In this document: positions 1-6,096 of the stretch, one piece after another | How positions within the stretch are numbered: position 1 is the first letter of the stretch | Layout: each line of letters opens with the position of its first letter | Assembly: GCA_945873675.1 (NCBI GenBank) | Contig: CAMCEP010000118.1 | Coordinates: forward strand, 1 to 8,022 | Length of the DNA: 8,022 nucleotides | From: Asaia bogorensis | Lineage (GTDB): Bacteria; Pseudomonadota; Alphaproteobacteria; Acetobacterales; Acetobacteraceae | Direction of reading: 5' to 3' | Notes under the pieces: model-generated | What the model was told of the DNA's origin: nothing | The model's input: the letters and a program-made list of their open reading frames with translations, nothing else | Databases searched by the model: none | Program-made: the position numbers and the translations under genes

Positions 1-1308
1 CTCATCATTATTGGCACCCTTGAGGCCGCCGAGGTTGGTCGAAGCGCGGAGCAGTGCCACGCCACCACCAGGCACGATGCCTTCCTGAACGGCAGCGCGG
101 GTCGCATGCAGCGCGTCGTCCACGCGGTCCTTGCGTTCCTTCACTTCCACTTCGGTGGAACCACCGACGCGGATCACGGCAACGCCACCGGCGAGCTTCG
201 CCAGACGTTCCTGCAGCTTTTCACGGTCGTAGTCCGAAGTAGTTTCTTCGATCTGCGCCTTGATCTGCTCGCAACGGCCAGTGATCTGGTCCTTCTCACC
301 AGCGCCATCAACGATGGTGGTGTTTTCCTTCTCGATGCGCACCATCTTGGCGCGGCCGAGCTGCGCCAGCGTGACGCTTTCCAGCTTGATGCCAAGATCT
401 TCGCTGATCACTTCACCACCGGTCAGGATCGCGATGTCTTCCAGCATCGCCTTGCGACGATCACCGAAGCCAGGCGCCTTCACGGCCGCGATCTTCAGGC
501 CACCGCGCAGCTTGTTGACCACGAGGGTCGCGAGCGCTTCGCCTTCCACATCTTCGGCCACAATCACGAGCGGACGGCCGGACTGCACAACCGCTTCGAG
601 CAGCGGCAGCATCGGCTGAAGCTGAGACAGCTTCTTTTCGAAGATCAGGATGTACGGATTGTCCATTTCCGCGATCATCTTTTCCGCATTCGTGATGAAA
701 TACGGGGAGACATAGCCGCGGTCGAACTGCATGCCTTCAACGACATCAAGTTCGGTCTGGATGGACTTGGCTTCTTCAACCGTGATGACGCCTTCATTGC
801 CGACCTTTTCCATGGCCTGGGCAATCATTTCGCCGATCTCGGATTCGCCATTGGCGGAAAGCGTGCCAACCTGCGCCACTTCGGCAGAAGTGGTGATCTT
901 GCGCGTCTTGGATTCAAGCTCGGCCACGACATGGGCAACTGCCTTGTCGATACCGCGCTTAAGGTCCATCGGGTTCATGCCGGCGGCAACCGCCTTGGCG
1001 CCTTCGCGCACGATAGCCTGGGCAAGAACGGTCGCGGTGGTGGTGCCATCGCCCGCCGTGTCATTGGTCTTGGAGGCAACTTCGCGCACCATCTGCGCGC
1101 CCATATTTTCGAACTTGTCAGCCAGTTCGATTTCCTTCGCAACCGTCACACCGTCCTTGGTGATGCGCGGCGCGCCGAAGCTTTTGTCGATGACGACATT
1201 GCGGCCCTTGGGGCCGAGGGTGACTTTTACAGCGTCGGCCAGGATATCCACGCCGCGGAGCATCCGCTCCCGCGCGTGGGCGCCGAACTTAACGTCCTTA
1301 GCAGCCAT
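1..1308 (-). CDS. groEL: Chaperonin GroEL (Hsp60), C-terminus cut off by window edge
   Basis: ATP-driven 60-kDa chaperonin that forms the double heptameric ring in the cytoplasm and folds proteins under the GroES lid. The ATG at 1308-1306 opens 436 codons that stay open to base 1, about 110 residues short of the usual ~545, so only the C-terminal part of the second equatorial segment is missing. Family landmarks read directly: LGPKGR at residues 31-36, GDGTT at 86-90 with the ATP-site Asp87, the apical domain in the middle, and DALHATRAAV with the catalytic Asp398, followed by PGGGVALLR. A ribosome binding site (AAAAGGA) lies about 8 bases upstream. It follows groES by 41 bp, so the two are a classical bicistronic operon read from the CIRCE-controlled promoter. 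No disrupted or missing key residue was seen in the visible part. Identification is essentially certain; the truncation is due to the window only. Confidence 0.98.
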   Translation of the reverse strand, partial: MAAKDVKFGAHARERMLRGVDILADAVKVTLGPKGRNVVIDKSFGAPRITKDGVTVAKEIELADKFENMGAQMVREVASKTNDTAGDGTTTATVLAQAIVREGAKAVAAGMNPMDLKRGIDKAVAHVVAELESKTRKITTSAEVAQVGTLSANGESEIGEMIAQAMEKVGNEGVITVEEAKSIQTELDVVEGMQFDRGYVSPYFITNAEKMIAEMDNPYILIFEKKLSQLQPMLPLLEAVVQSGRPLVIVAEDVEGEALATLVVNKLRGGLKIAAVKAPGFGDRRKAMLEDIAILTGGEVISEDLGIKLESVTLAQLGRAKMVRIEKENTTIVDGAGEKDQITGRCEQIKAQIEETTSDYDREKLQERLAKLAGGVAVIRVGGSTEVEVKERKDRVDDALHATRAAVQEGIVPGGGVALLRASTNLGGLKGANNDE

Positions 1309-1349
1309 GTTTGCGTGTCCTTTTCAGGTTCTGATTGGAAATTCGGCGA

Positions 1350-1640
1350 TCAGGCGGTCAGGATGCCCATGACGTCGGATTCCTTCATGATCAGGAGCTC
1401 CTCGCCATTCAGCTTCACTTCGGTGCCGGACCACTTGCCGAAAAGGATGCGATCGCCAGCCTTGACGTCGAGCGGACGAAGATCGCCCTTTTCGTTCAAG
1501 GTGCCGGAGCCGACGGCGACGACTTCGCCTTCTTGCGGCTTTTCCTTAGCGGTGTCGGGGATGATGATACCACCAGCGCTCTTTTCTTCCGCAGTAACGC
1601 GGCGAACCAGAACACGGTCATGTAGGGGACGAAAGGCCAT
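1350..1640 (-). CDS. groES: Co-chaperonin GroES (Hsp10)
   Basis: Heptameric lid of the GroEL chamber, cytoplasmic. The 96-residue length is normal for the family. It starts MAFRPLHDRVLVRR, has the mobile GroEL-binding loop at about residues 17-33 with the hydrophobic IIIP contact (25-28), and ends in the usual ILTA-type tail. The ATG at 1640-1638 is preceded by a good ribosome binding site (AGGAGAGG, about 4-7 bases away), which settles the start. It is the first gene of the groES-groEL operon and sits about 80 bases downstream of the CIRCE operator, so it is expected to be repressed by HrcA and induced by heat or misfolded-protein load. Confidence 0.98.
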   Translation of the reverse strand: MAFRPLHDRVLVRRVTAEEKSAGGIIIPDTAKEKPQEGEVVAVGSGTLNEKGDLRPLDVKAGDRILFGKWSGTEVKLNGEELLIMKESDVMGILTA

Positions 1641-1716
1641 ATGGTCCTCTCCTGAGCCTCGGGTTGATGACGGCTCGCTCTGGGAAGCCTGACCGATTGC
1701 CGAAGCACCCCGGCCG

Positions 1717-1743
1717 TTAGCACTCCCCCCAGAGGAGTGCCAG
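1717..1743 (-). promoter_or_regulatory. CIRCE operator (HrcA binding site) of groESL
   Basis: On the minus strand the site reads CTGGCACTC, nine bases, GAGTGCTAA. One arm matches the CIRCE consensus TTAGCACTC-N9-GAGTGCTAA at 9 of 9 positions and the other at 7 of 9, and the CTGGCACTC variant is typical for alphaproteobacteria. It begins two bases after the putative -10 element, so it would cover the transcription start and also lie in the first transcribed bases of the groES leader. This is the known position for repression by HrcA; hrcA itself is not in the window. Confidence 0.95.
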
Positions 1744-1745
1744 CG

Positions 1746-1773
1746 ACTTAGGCCGCGCGGCGCGGCGCGTCAA
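1746..1773 (-). promoter_or_regulatory. Putative sigma-70 promoter of groES-groEL
   Basis: On the minus strand TTGACG (1773-1768) and CTAAGT (1751-1746) are separated by 16 bases. The -35 agrees with the alphaproteobacterial housekeeping consensus TTGACG; the -10 is weaker. The spacer is made of G and C only. Placement directly upstream of the CIRCE supports the assignment. The exact start point is inferred to lie inside the CIRCE. Confidence 0.7.
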
Positions 1774-1780
1774 GCGTTTG

Positions 1781-1807
1781 GCAGCACTCGGGGAATGCTA
1801 GTGCCAA
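1781..1807 (-). promoter_or_regulatory. Degenerate second CIRCE-like element
   Basis: The minus strand reads TTGGCACTA, nine bases, GAGTGCTGC. Each arm matches the CIRCE consensus (TTAGCACTC / GAGTGCTAA) at 7 of 9 positions and the spacer is exactly nine, as in real CIRCE sites. The centre is 64 bp from the centre of the primary CIRCE, and the site ends 8 bp upstream of the groES -35, on the side of the divergent usg gene. It may be a weak second HrcA operator or a decayed duplicate. The arms pair with each other only through their GCACT cores, so function is uncertain. Confidence 0.5.
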
Positions 1808-1852
1808 TATGTTGATATCAAATAATTTTCTTGCAAATCCCTGGAGTCCTCA

Positions 1853-1866
1853 TGGCAAGCTTGCCA
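1853..1866. repeat. 14-bp perfect palindrome in the usg leader
   Basis: TGGCAAGCTTGCCA is fully self-complementary and lies 57 bases upstream of the usg start codon, in a stretch with no gene. It has the form of a dimeric regulator site. No regulator family can be named from it, and a chance palindrome is possible. Confidence 0.4.
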
Positions 1867-1922
1867 AAGGCGCAGGTGGCGCGTGTCACCATTGGGTCCG
1901 TTGGCGGCAAGGGGAAGGGAAG

Positions 1923-2204
1923 ATGAGCCTTAAGCTTCAGGGGTTGGAAAGCGTGGTGCGTATCCCGGATTGGCGGCTGACCACGGCGGAATTGCTTTAT
2001 CATCTCCCGGATCACCCGCATGTGTTGCAAAGCTTCATTTGGCAGAAGCTGGACCGGGCGCCGGATTTCCCGGAATTGGACCGCTTCCTGGCCTTTTGGC
2101 AGCGCGAGATTGATGGGCCGTTGCATTCGGTGCGGGTGGCTTCCACCGCGCTGACGCGCCCGGCAGAGCTTCGCTACGCCAATGGGGTGTTTACGCTGCA
2201 CTAA
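1923..2204 (+). CDS. usg: Usg family protein, function unknown
   Basis: Small protein of 93 residues that matches the Usg-like family, short alphaproteobacterial proteins named after the gene found upstream of trpF in Caulobacter. The family pattern is clear: LTTAELLYHLPDHP at 19-32, LQSFIWQ at 35-41, and FPELDRFLAFWQREIDGPLH across 49-68. It is rich in aromatic and acidic residues, with no signal peptide or membrane segment, so it is probably a soluble cytoplasmic protein. The ATG at 1923 is preferred because it is followed at once by the family's N-terminus and preceded by a purine-rich ribosome binding site (GGGGAAGGGA); an earlier in-frame start at 1809 would add 38 residues without family character. 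No biochemical role is established to my knowledge. Here it is not next to trp genes: it faces groESL and precedes a DUF296 gene by 45 bp, with which it may be co-transcribed. Confidence 0.88.
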   Translation: MSLKLQGLESVVRIPDWRLTTAELLYHLPDHPHVLQSFIWQKLDRAPDFPELDRFLAFWQREIDGPLHSVRVASTALTRPAELRYANGVFTLH

Positions 2205-2249
2205 AACCTCTCGACACTGGGCGGCGACTGACAGGGGGGCAGAAAGTTT

Positions 2250-3089
2250 ATGCGCCATATCCAGCAACCGGGGCCTATTGGGCCTGAACGCATCATCGCC
2301 CATCCGGTGCGTGCCCAGGCGATTGACGTTGAATTGCCGCGCGGCGCCAGCCTGCTGACGGCGCTGCATGATCTGGCGCGGGCGCATGGGGCTGAGGGCG
2401 GGTGCCTCACGCTTTCAGGCGGGGCATTTGGGCCGTTTGCTTATGTGATCCCAGCCCTGGCACCCGATCCATCCCACGCTGCCTATTACAGCGACACCTT
2501 TCGCCCTGCTGGTGAGACTCGGCTGGATATCGCCTCCATCACGGTTGGTTTTCGTGATGGCGCGCCCTTCTTTCACTGCCATGGCTTCTGGAACGAAGCC
2601 GATGGCCGCGCCGGCGGTGGCCATATGCTGCCGGAGGAAACCACCATCGCCGCGCCCATTCGCGCGCAAGGGGTGCTCATTGCCGGCGCTCGGTTTGAAG
2701 CGCGCCAGGATGCGGAAACCGGCTTCAAGCTTTTCACGCCTGTGGCCACCACGCCGCCAAGTGCGGGCAGCGCGAATGGCATCGCGATCCGGCTTTGCCC
2801 GAATCAGGACATTACCGCAGCACTTGAAGCGGCGGTGGCGAACGCCGGCTTCGGTGCGGCGCGGCTGCATGGCGGTGTCGGCAGCATCATCGGCGCGCGC
2901 TATGACAATGCGCCGCCCGTGGATAATTTCGCGACCGAAATGCTGGTCCGCGACGGGCTGATCCGCCCAGGTGCCACAAGGCTTGATGTGGCCATGGTGG
3001 ATTTGACCGGGCATTTGAGCGCGGGCGTGCTGACGCCCGGCGATAATCCCGTGCTGATGACGCTGGAGGCGGTGCTGACGCCTGACTAA
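2250..3089 (+). CDS. PPC/DUF296 domain protein with two domain-like halves
   Basis: Protein of 279 residues. The first half (about 25-165) resembles the PPC (DUF296) fold, known from plant AT-hook proteins and from stand-alone bacterial and archaeal proteins. It shows LSGGAFGPFAYV (55-66), TRLDIASITVGF (90-101), FHCHG (108-112) and GGGHM (122-126); the cluster His109, His111, His125 is the usual metal-type histidine set. The second half (about 177-279) repeats the layout: a helix start (DITAALEAAV), LHGGVGSIIGARY (206-218), TRLDVAMVDLTGHL (243-256) and a final VLMTLEAVL strand. The HxH pair is absent there and only His255 remains. The start is supported by an AGGGGGG ribosome binding site ten bases upstream. 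No AT-hook, signal peptide or membrane segment is seen. The role is unknown; bacterial PPC proteins are trimeric, and DNA binding should not be assumed. It follows usg by 45 bp, and its stop overlaps that of the convergent small gene. Confidence 0.8.
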   Translation: MRHIQQPGPIGPERIIAHPVRAQAIDVELPRGASLLTALHDLARAHGAEGGCLTLSGGAFGPFAYVIPALAPDPSHAAYYSDTFRPAGETRLDIASITVGFRDGAPFFHCHGFWNEADGRAGGGHMLPEETTIAAPIRAQGVLIAGARFEARQDAETGFKLFTPVATTPPSAGSANGIAIRLCPNQDITAALEAAVANAGFGAARLHGGVGSIIGARYDNAPPVDNFATEMLVRDGLIRPGATRLDVAMVDLTGHLSAGVLTPGDNPVLMTLEAVLTPD

Positions 3090-3307
3090 AGATACTTTCC
3101 ACGCTCCAGAATCTCGAGCGTATATTCCTTATAGGTAATGCCGAGTTCCTCGGCGCGCGCCAAGCGCCTTAGCGCAATCTCGCGCGGCGGGGTTTTCCAG
3201 GCGCGCTTATGGGCGCGGCGCCAATGCCAGGCGCGCCAGGATGCATTGACATCCTCCTCCTCCTCCAGCGGCGGGCCGCCATTATGGCGGGGTGCTGGGG
3301 GGAGCAT
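3086..3307 (-). CDS. Small conserved alphaproteobacterial protein, function unknown
   Basis: Protein of 73 residues if the ATG at 3307 is used. That start follows the stop of the upstream GST-like gene after one base and has GGTGAG about 11 bases before it; a GTG at 3319 would add four residues and overlap the upstream gene. It has an N-terminal RHNGGPPL element (7-14), an acidic run EEEE (15-18), then a basic aromatic segment (WRAWHWRRAHKRAWK, 24-38) and a C-terminal part PPREIALRRLARAEELGIT with YKEYTLEILERGKYL. I recall similar proteins with the same RHNxGPPL start and EYTLEILERGRYL end as common, unnamed alphaproteobacterial proteins. It is strongly charged and probably helical, without export signal or membrane segment. 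Its stop TAG shares bases 3086-3089 with the TAA of the facing DUF296 gene. No function can be assigned. Confidence 0.78.
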   Translation of the reverse strand: MLPPAPRHNGGPPLEEEEDVNASWRAWHWRRAHKRAWKTPPREIALRRLARAEELGITYKEYTLEILERGKYL

Positions 3308-3308
3308 G

Positions 3309-3923
3309 TCAGATGCCACTCACCGGCGGCATGGTGGCGGCGAAGGATGGGCGGTCTGACGCGCGGTCAAACCAGGTGGCCAGACCCTGCAAGCTATCGC
3401 GCCAGGCCCAAACACGATGGCGCCTTTCGCAATAGCCAAGCACTGCCAGCAGCGCCAGGAAGCCGGCATCAGGTGCGACATAGGCGCCCCGCGCCACATC
3501 TTCCTGAAGCGCGGCGGCAATGCGCGCAGCACGGGTTTCTTCCAAAGCAATCACGCCGGGTGATCTTTCATGCACGGGCCGGCGCAATTCCCGGTTCCAG
3601 ACCGCAATGCCATCCAGCATGCCAAGCACGCGGCCATAAGCGGCAAGGCGCTTCCAGCCATCCGCACCATCACCCAGAAGGCGCTTGTCGGGCGCAACAA
3701 GGCTATCCAGCACCATCAGAATGGGCGTGGTTTCCGTGACCGTTGTGCCATCCGCCAGCACCAGTGAAGGCACGCGCCCCACCGGGTTATGCGGCAGCAG
3801 GGTGGATGCGGGGTCTCGCAACGTGGTTTCCACAAAGGGAATACGGTCTGCGAGACCAAGTTCCAGCACCGCCATGCGGGCGATGCGGGCATAGGGGGAA
3901 CCGGCGGAATGAAAAAGCTTCAT
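3309..3923 (-). CDS. Glutathione S-transferase family protein
   Basis: Cytosolic GST-like protein of 204 residues, the usual length. The N-terminal thioredoxin-like domain starts MKLFHSAGSPYAR, where Ser9 in the SPYAR turn sits at the expected catalytic position. It continues to NPVGRVPSLVLADG (46-59) with the cis-Pro52 and then TETTPI (63-68), which corresponds to the glutathione gamma-glutamyl site; Thr65 replaces the more common Ser after the acidic residue. The C-terminal all-helical domain contains PDAGFLALLAVLGYCERR (151-168), similar to the family's N-capping box region. The substrate cannot be predicted. The ATG at 3923 matches the family N-terminus, but no clear ribosome binding site precedes it. 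It lies 67 bp downstream of the KpsC-like gene and directly upstream of the small conserved gene, all on the minus strand, so one transcript is possible. Confidence 0.92.
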   Translation of the reverse strand: MKLFHSAGSPYARIARMAVLELGLADRIPFVETTLRDPASTLLPHNPVGRVPSLVLADGTTVTETTPILMVLDSLVAPDKRLLGDGADGWKRLAAYGRVLGMLDGIAVWNRELRRPVHERSPGVIALEETRAARIAAALQEDVARGAYVAPDAGFLALLAVLGYCERRHRVWAWRDSLQGLATWFDRASDRPSFAATMPPVSGI

Positions 3924-3990
3924 GAGGCAAAGGCTAACGCTTCAACGCGCATCTGGCGAGGCCCGGCATGTCACTCCAAGCTCAGGACCT

Positions 3991-5427
3991 CTATCGCCGC
4001 ACCAGCCTGATATGGCGCAAACCACGCAGCATAAGCCCTTGCAGCTTCCACCATGCCAGATAGGCGGGGTTACGGGGCGGTATGGCGGCCCAGTCGCCGG
4101 GATCGGACAGGCGTTCCAGCAGCACTTCCGGCGTGCAGGGCAGCCCTGTTACAGGGTCCTGATAGCGCGGATAAAGGATCAGGCTGCCCGCGACCAATTC
4201 ATCCAGGGTCAATTTGCGCTGTCGCCTGTCGCAGTTTTCCATATCGGTGGTGAGGCCCCAGCCAGCGTAAAATGGTCTTCCCCAACAGGTCACGGGCAAG
4301 CCACGCAACAGCGCTTCAAACCCCGCCAGGCTTGTCATGGTATGCAGCGCATCCACCTGCGCAAATATCGGCCCAATATTGCCTTGCATAAGCACCAGAT
4401 CAGCAAATTGCGCGGCCCTGCGCGCAGGAACATAGCCACGCCGATAGCCGCTTTGCACATCCGGGTGCGGCTTCCAGATGATGTAGGCATCCGGCGCGGC
4501 TTCCCGCACCGCGCGGAGCAAGCCGAGATTGCTGCGCACCCGCCCCGCCCCGAATATGATCGACGCATCATCTTCCACCTGCCCCACGACCAAAATACGC
4601 TTGCGGCCAGGGCTGGGCGGCAAGGGCCTGACTGCACCAGTGACATTATATTTGGTGATGTTGTGGCGCAGGATTTCCATGCGCAAAGCTGCGGCGCGCG
4701 CGAGCAATTCGGGCGGAAACGCCTTCTCAGCCAATATGCCTTCAAGCCGCGAAGGCCGCGTTGCATCGTAATGCATGCCGATCGGATCAATCGCGAGTGA
4801 TGCAGCCGGCGTGAAATTCACGCCAAGCCCAATCGAGCGAATGAAGCCATCTTCCACGCGCCAGATCGGCACCGCCGTATGCCCTTCGGCCTCTCGCGTA
4901 AGCCGCGCGGCCCAGGCCAGCACGGCACCATGGTTTTGCGCGAGAGCTGCGGCGGGTGTTTCGGCGAAAGGCGGATGGCCGTTACCATGACCAAACATGC
5001 GGGCGATGGCGTCACGCTTCCAGTCTTGCATATGCAAGAAAGCTCCAATGCGGCGGTTCTCGGCTTCGGTCACATGCCAAAGGGTTAGGATATCCAAGGC
5101 ATCGGCCAGGCTTGTTGGTTTGGCGCGGAAAGGGTCTGCGAAACGGGAAAATGGCAGGGCAGCGCGCTGCGCGGCTTCCAGCCGTTCATCCGAGGTATGC
5201 GGCGGCGCTGGCAGGCCTGGAACCACAAGCCCCACGGCGCGCTGCACATCATGAAAGCGCGGCGCTGACCAAGGCCCCTCGTGGAAGGCTGCCGCGCCTT
5301 CGCCAGCGATCAAGGCGCCATCCGGGCAGGGTGCGCCTTCGGGCAGCACAATGAGATCAGGAAAGAAGGCCGGCAGATACGGCATGCTTTGCCAGAGCGC
5401 AGGCGGTATCCATAAGCGCTGCGTCAT
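3991..5427 (-). CDS. KpsC/LipB-type capsule glycosyltransferase (single-module Kdo transferase-like)
   Basis: Protein of 478 residues of the capsule-synthesis KpsC/LipB family. KpsC builds the beta-Kdo linker on the lipid anchor of group 2 capsules at the cytoplasmic face of the inner membrane. Clear family blocks are WRVEDGFIRSIGLG (189-202), YDATRPSRLE (220-229), ILVVGQVEDDASI (278-290), KPHPDV (319-324), LHTMTSLAGFEALLRG (361-376), FYAGWGLT (386-393), and LTLDELVAGSLILYPRY (406-422). Full KpsC is about 670 residues with two related transferase modules; from memory, the DPF...ALDILTLWH stretch (98-118) followed by these blocks corresponds to the linker and C-terminal module, so the N-terminal module is replaced by about 95 unrelated-looking residues. 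No signal peptide is seen. No kpsS, kpsF or exporter gene is nearby. No clear ribosome binding site is seen, and a perfect inverted repeat brackets the start codon. Family is certain; exact sugar and linkage are inferred. Confidence 0.88.
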   Translation of the reverse strand: MTQRLWIPPALWQSMPYLPAFFPDLIVLPEGAPCPDGALIAGEGAAAFHEGPWSAPRFHDVQRAVGLVVPGLPAPPHTSDERLEAAQRAALPFSRFADPFRAKPTSLADALDILTLWHVTEAENRRIGAFLHMQDWKRDAIARMFGHGNGHPPFAETPAAALAQNHGAVLAWAARLTREAEGHTAVPIWRVEDGFIRSIGLGVNFTPAASLAIDPIGMHYDATRPSRLEGILAEKAFPPELLARAAALRMEILRHNITKYNVTGAVRPLPPSPGRKRILVVGQVEDDASIIFGAGRVRSNLGLLRAVREAAPDAYIIWKPHPDVQSGYRRGYVPARRAAQFADLVLMQGNIGPIFAQVDALHTMTSLAGFEALLRGLPVTCWGRPFYAGWGLTTDMENCDRRQRKLTLDELVAGSLILYPRYQDPVTGLPCTPEVLLERLSDPGDWAAIPPRNPAYLAWWKLQGLMLRGLRHIRLVRR

Positions 5428-5445
5428 GTCACACGGCGCTTATGG
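5410..5445 (-). repeat. 10-bp perfect inverted repeat around the start codon of the KpsC-like gene
   Basis: CCATAAGCGC at 5410-5419 is matched by GCGCTTATGG at 5436-5445, ten of ten bases, with 16 bases between that contain the ATG (5427-5425). In the mRNA the start codon and the whole region just upstream would lie in the loop or stem, so translation could be affected; alternatively it is a protein binding site. One arm encodes residues 4-6 (RLW). Confidence 0.6.
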
Positions 5446-5579
5446 GCCGCAGCCTGCCGGCGCGGTCGCAAAAGAAGCCATCGGGACAAAAAGCGAGCAT
5501 GGCGCAAGGTTAAACCCTGACACCGCGTCTGACGAGGTCCAGCATTTCACCTCTGCCCGCTTTGGGTTACACCCGTAGC
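5428..5579. other. Divergent intergenic region between KpsC-like and thioesterase genes
   Basis: These 152 bases separate two oppositely oriented genes and must hold promoters for both. I could not pick out convincing -35/-10 pairs on either strand. A short GGGT-TAC-ACCC inverted repeat lies at 5564-5574, six bases before the thioesterase start codon. No small ORF with a ribosome binding site was recognised. Confidence 0.5.
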
Positions 5580-6008
5580 ATGAACGTGAAGACCCAATAT
5601 GACCCCGCTGCCGATGGCTGGACCGATTTCGTCTGGCATGAGGATGGCTTCCCCGCTTTGGTTGGCCCCTTCTGGCAGAAAACTGTGAACGGGCGGCGCC
5701 TGCATGGCCTGCTGGTGGAAGAAAAGCACAGCAATATCCATGGCATTGTCCATGGCGGCATGATTTCCACCTTTCTGGATCAAACGCTTGGCCATACCGT
5801 TTGGGAAGCTGCGGATCGCGGGCCGAATGTTACCATTCAATTGAATGTGCATTTCATCTCCGGCGCCAAGAAGGGCGATTTTCTGGTGGCAGAGGGCGAG
5901 GTCATGCGTGTCACGCGTTCAATCGTATTCGTGCGCGGGCGCCTGACTGCGGGCGATAAGTTGATTGCCCATGCGGATGGGGTTTGGAAGCGGTTGGGGG
6001 CTTCCTAA
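5580..6008 (+). CDS. PaaI-type hotdog-fold thioesterase
   Basis: Protein of 142 residues, the normal size for a single-hotdog acyl-CoA thioesterase of the PaaI/4HBT group. The signature HSNIHGIVHGGMISTFLDQTLG runs over residues 50-71, with HGG (58-60) shaping the oxyanion site and Asp67 as the probable catalytic base. The second strand block TIQLNVHFISGAKKGD (85-100) is the usual substrate-tunnel segment. Such enzymes hydrolyse aryl- or medium-chain acyl-CoA in the cytoplasm; the substrate cannot be told. The ATG at 5580 is preferred to a TTG at 5562, because the added residues have no family character, though neither has a strong ribosome binding site. It precedes the solute-binding protein gene by 88 bp in the same direction. 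Confidence 0.9.
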   Translation: MNVKTQYDPAADGWTDFVWHEDGFPALVGPFWQKTVNGRRLHGLLVEEKHSNIHGIVHGGMISTFLDQTLGHTVWEAADRGPNVTIQLNVHFISGAKKGDFLVAEGEVMRVTRSIVFVRGRLTAGDKLIAHADGVWKRLGAS

Positions 6009-6096
6009 GCTAGGCCACTGGATTGCGCGCAGTAGGCTAGCCTGCAAAGCTATAAGCAGCGCGCTAGGCTCAATCGCGCGTGACCGGGAGAAAACC

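Noticed and set aside
106..1692. Plus-strand open frame of 528 codons across groEL and groES
   Set aside because: It is antisense to two certain genes and spans their spacer; its protein has no family features and is explained by codon bias in a GC-rich genome.
1809..1922. Longer start for usg giving 131 residues
   Set aside because: The extra 38 residues have no family character, while the ATG at 1923 has a ribosome binding site and matches the family N-terminus.
1818..2387. Minus-strand open frame of 189 codons opposite usg
   Set aside because: The plus strand carries the recognised Usg family; the opposite frame is low-complexity and runs through the leader.
3922..4800. Plus-strand open frame of 292 codons opposite the KpsC-like gene
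   Set aside because: Antisense shadow of a well-conserved gene, without a ribosome binding site or recognisable motifs.
5564..5574. GGGT-TAC-ACCC inverted repeat before the thioesterase start
   Set aside because: Only four base pairs per arm; too short to distinguish from chance.
6006..6070. Recurring GCTAGGC-like words and the palindrome AGGCTAGCCT before the Bug-family gene
   Set aside because: The copies are short and irregularly spaced; no repeat unit or operator pattern could be defined.
5965..6096. Upstream extension of the Bug-family frame into the thioesterase gene
   Set aside because: The ATG at 6097 has a good ribosome binding site and is followed at once by a signal peptide, which would be buried by the extension.
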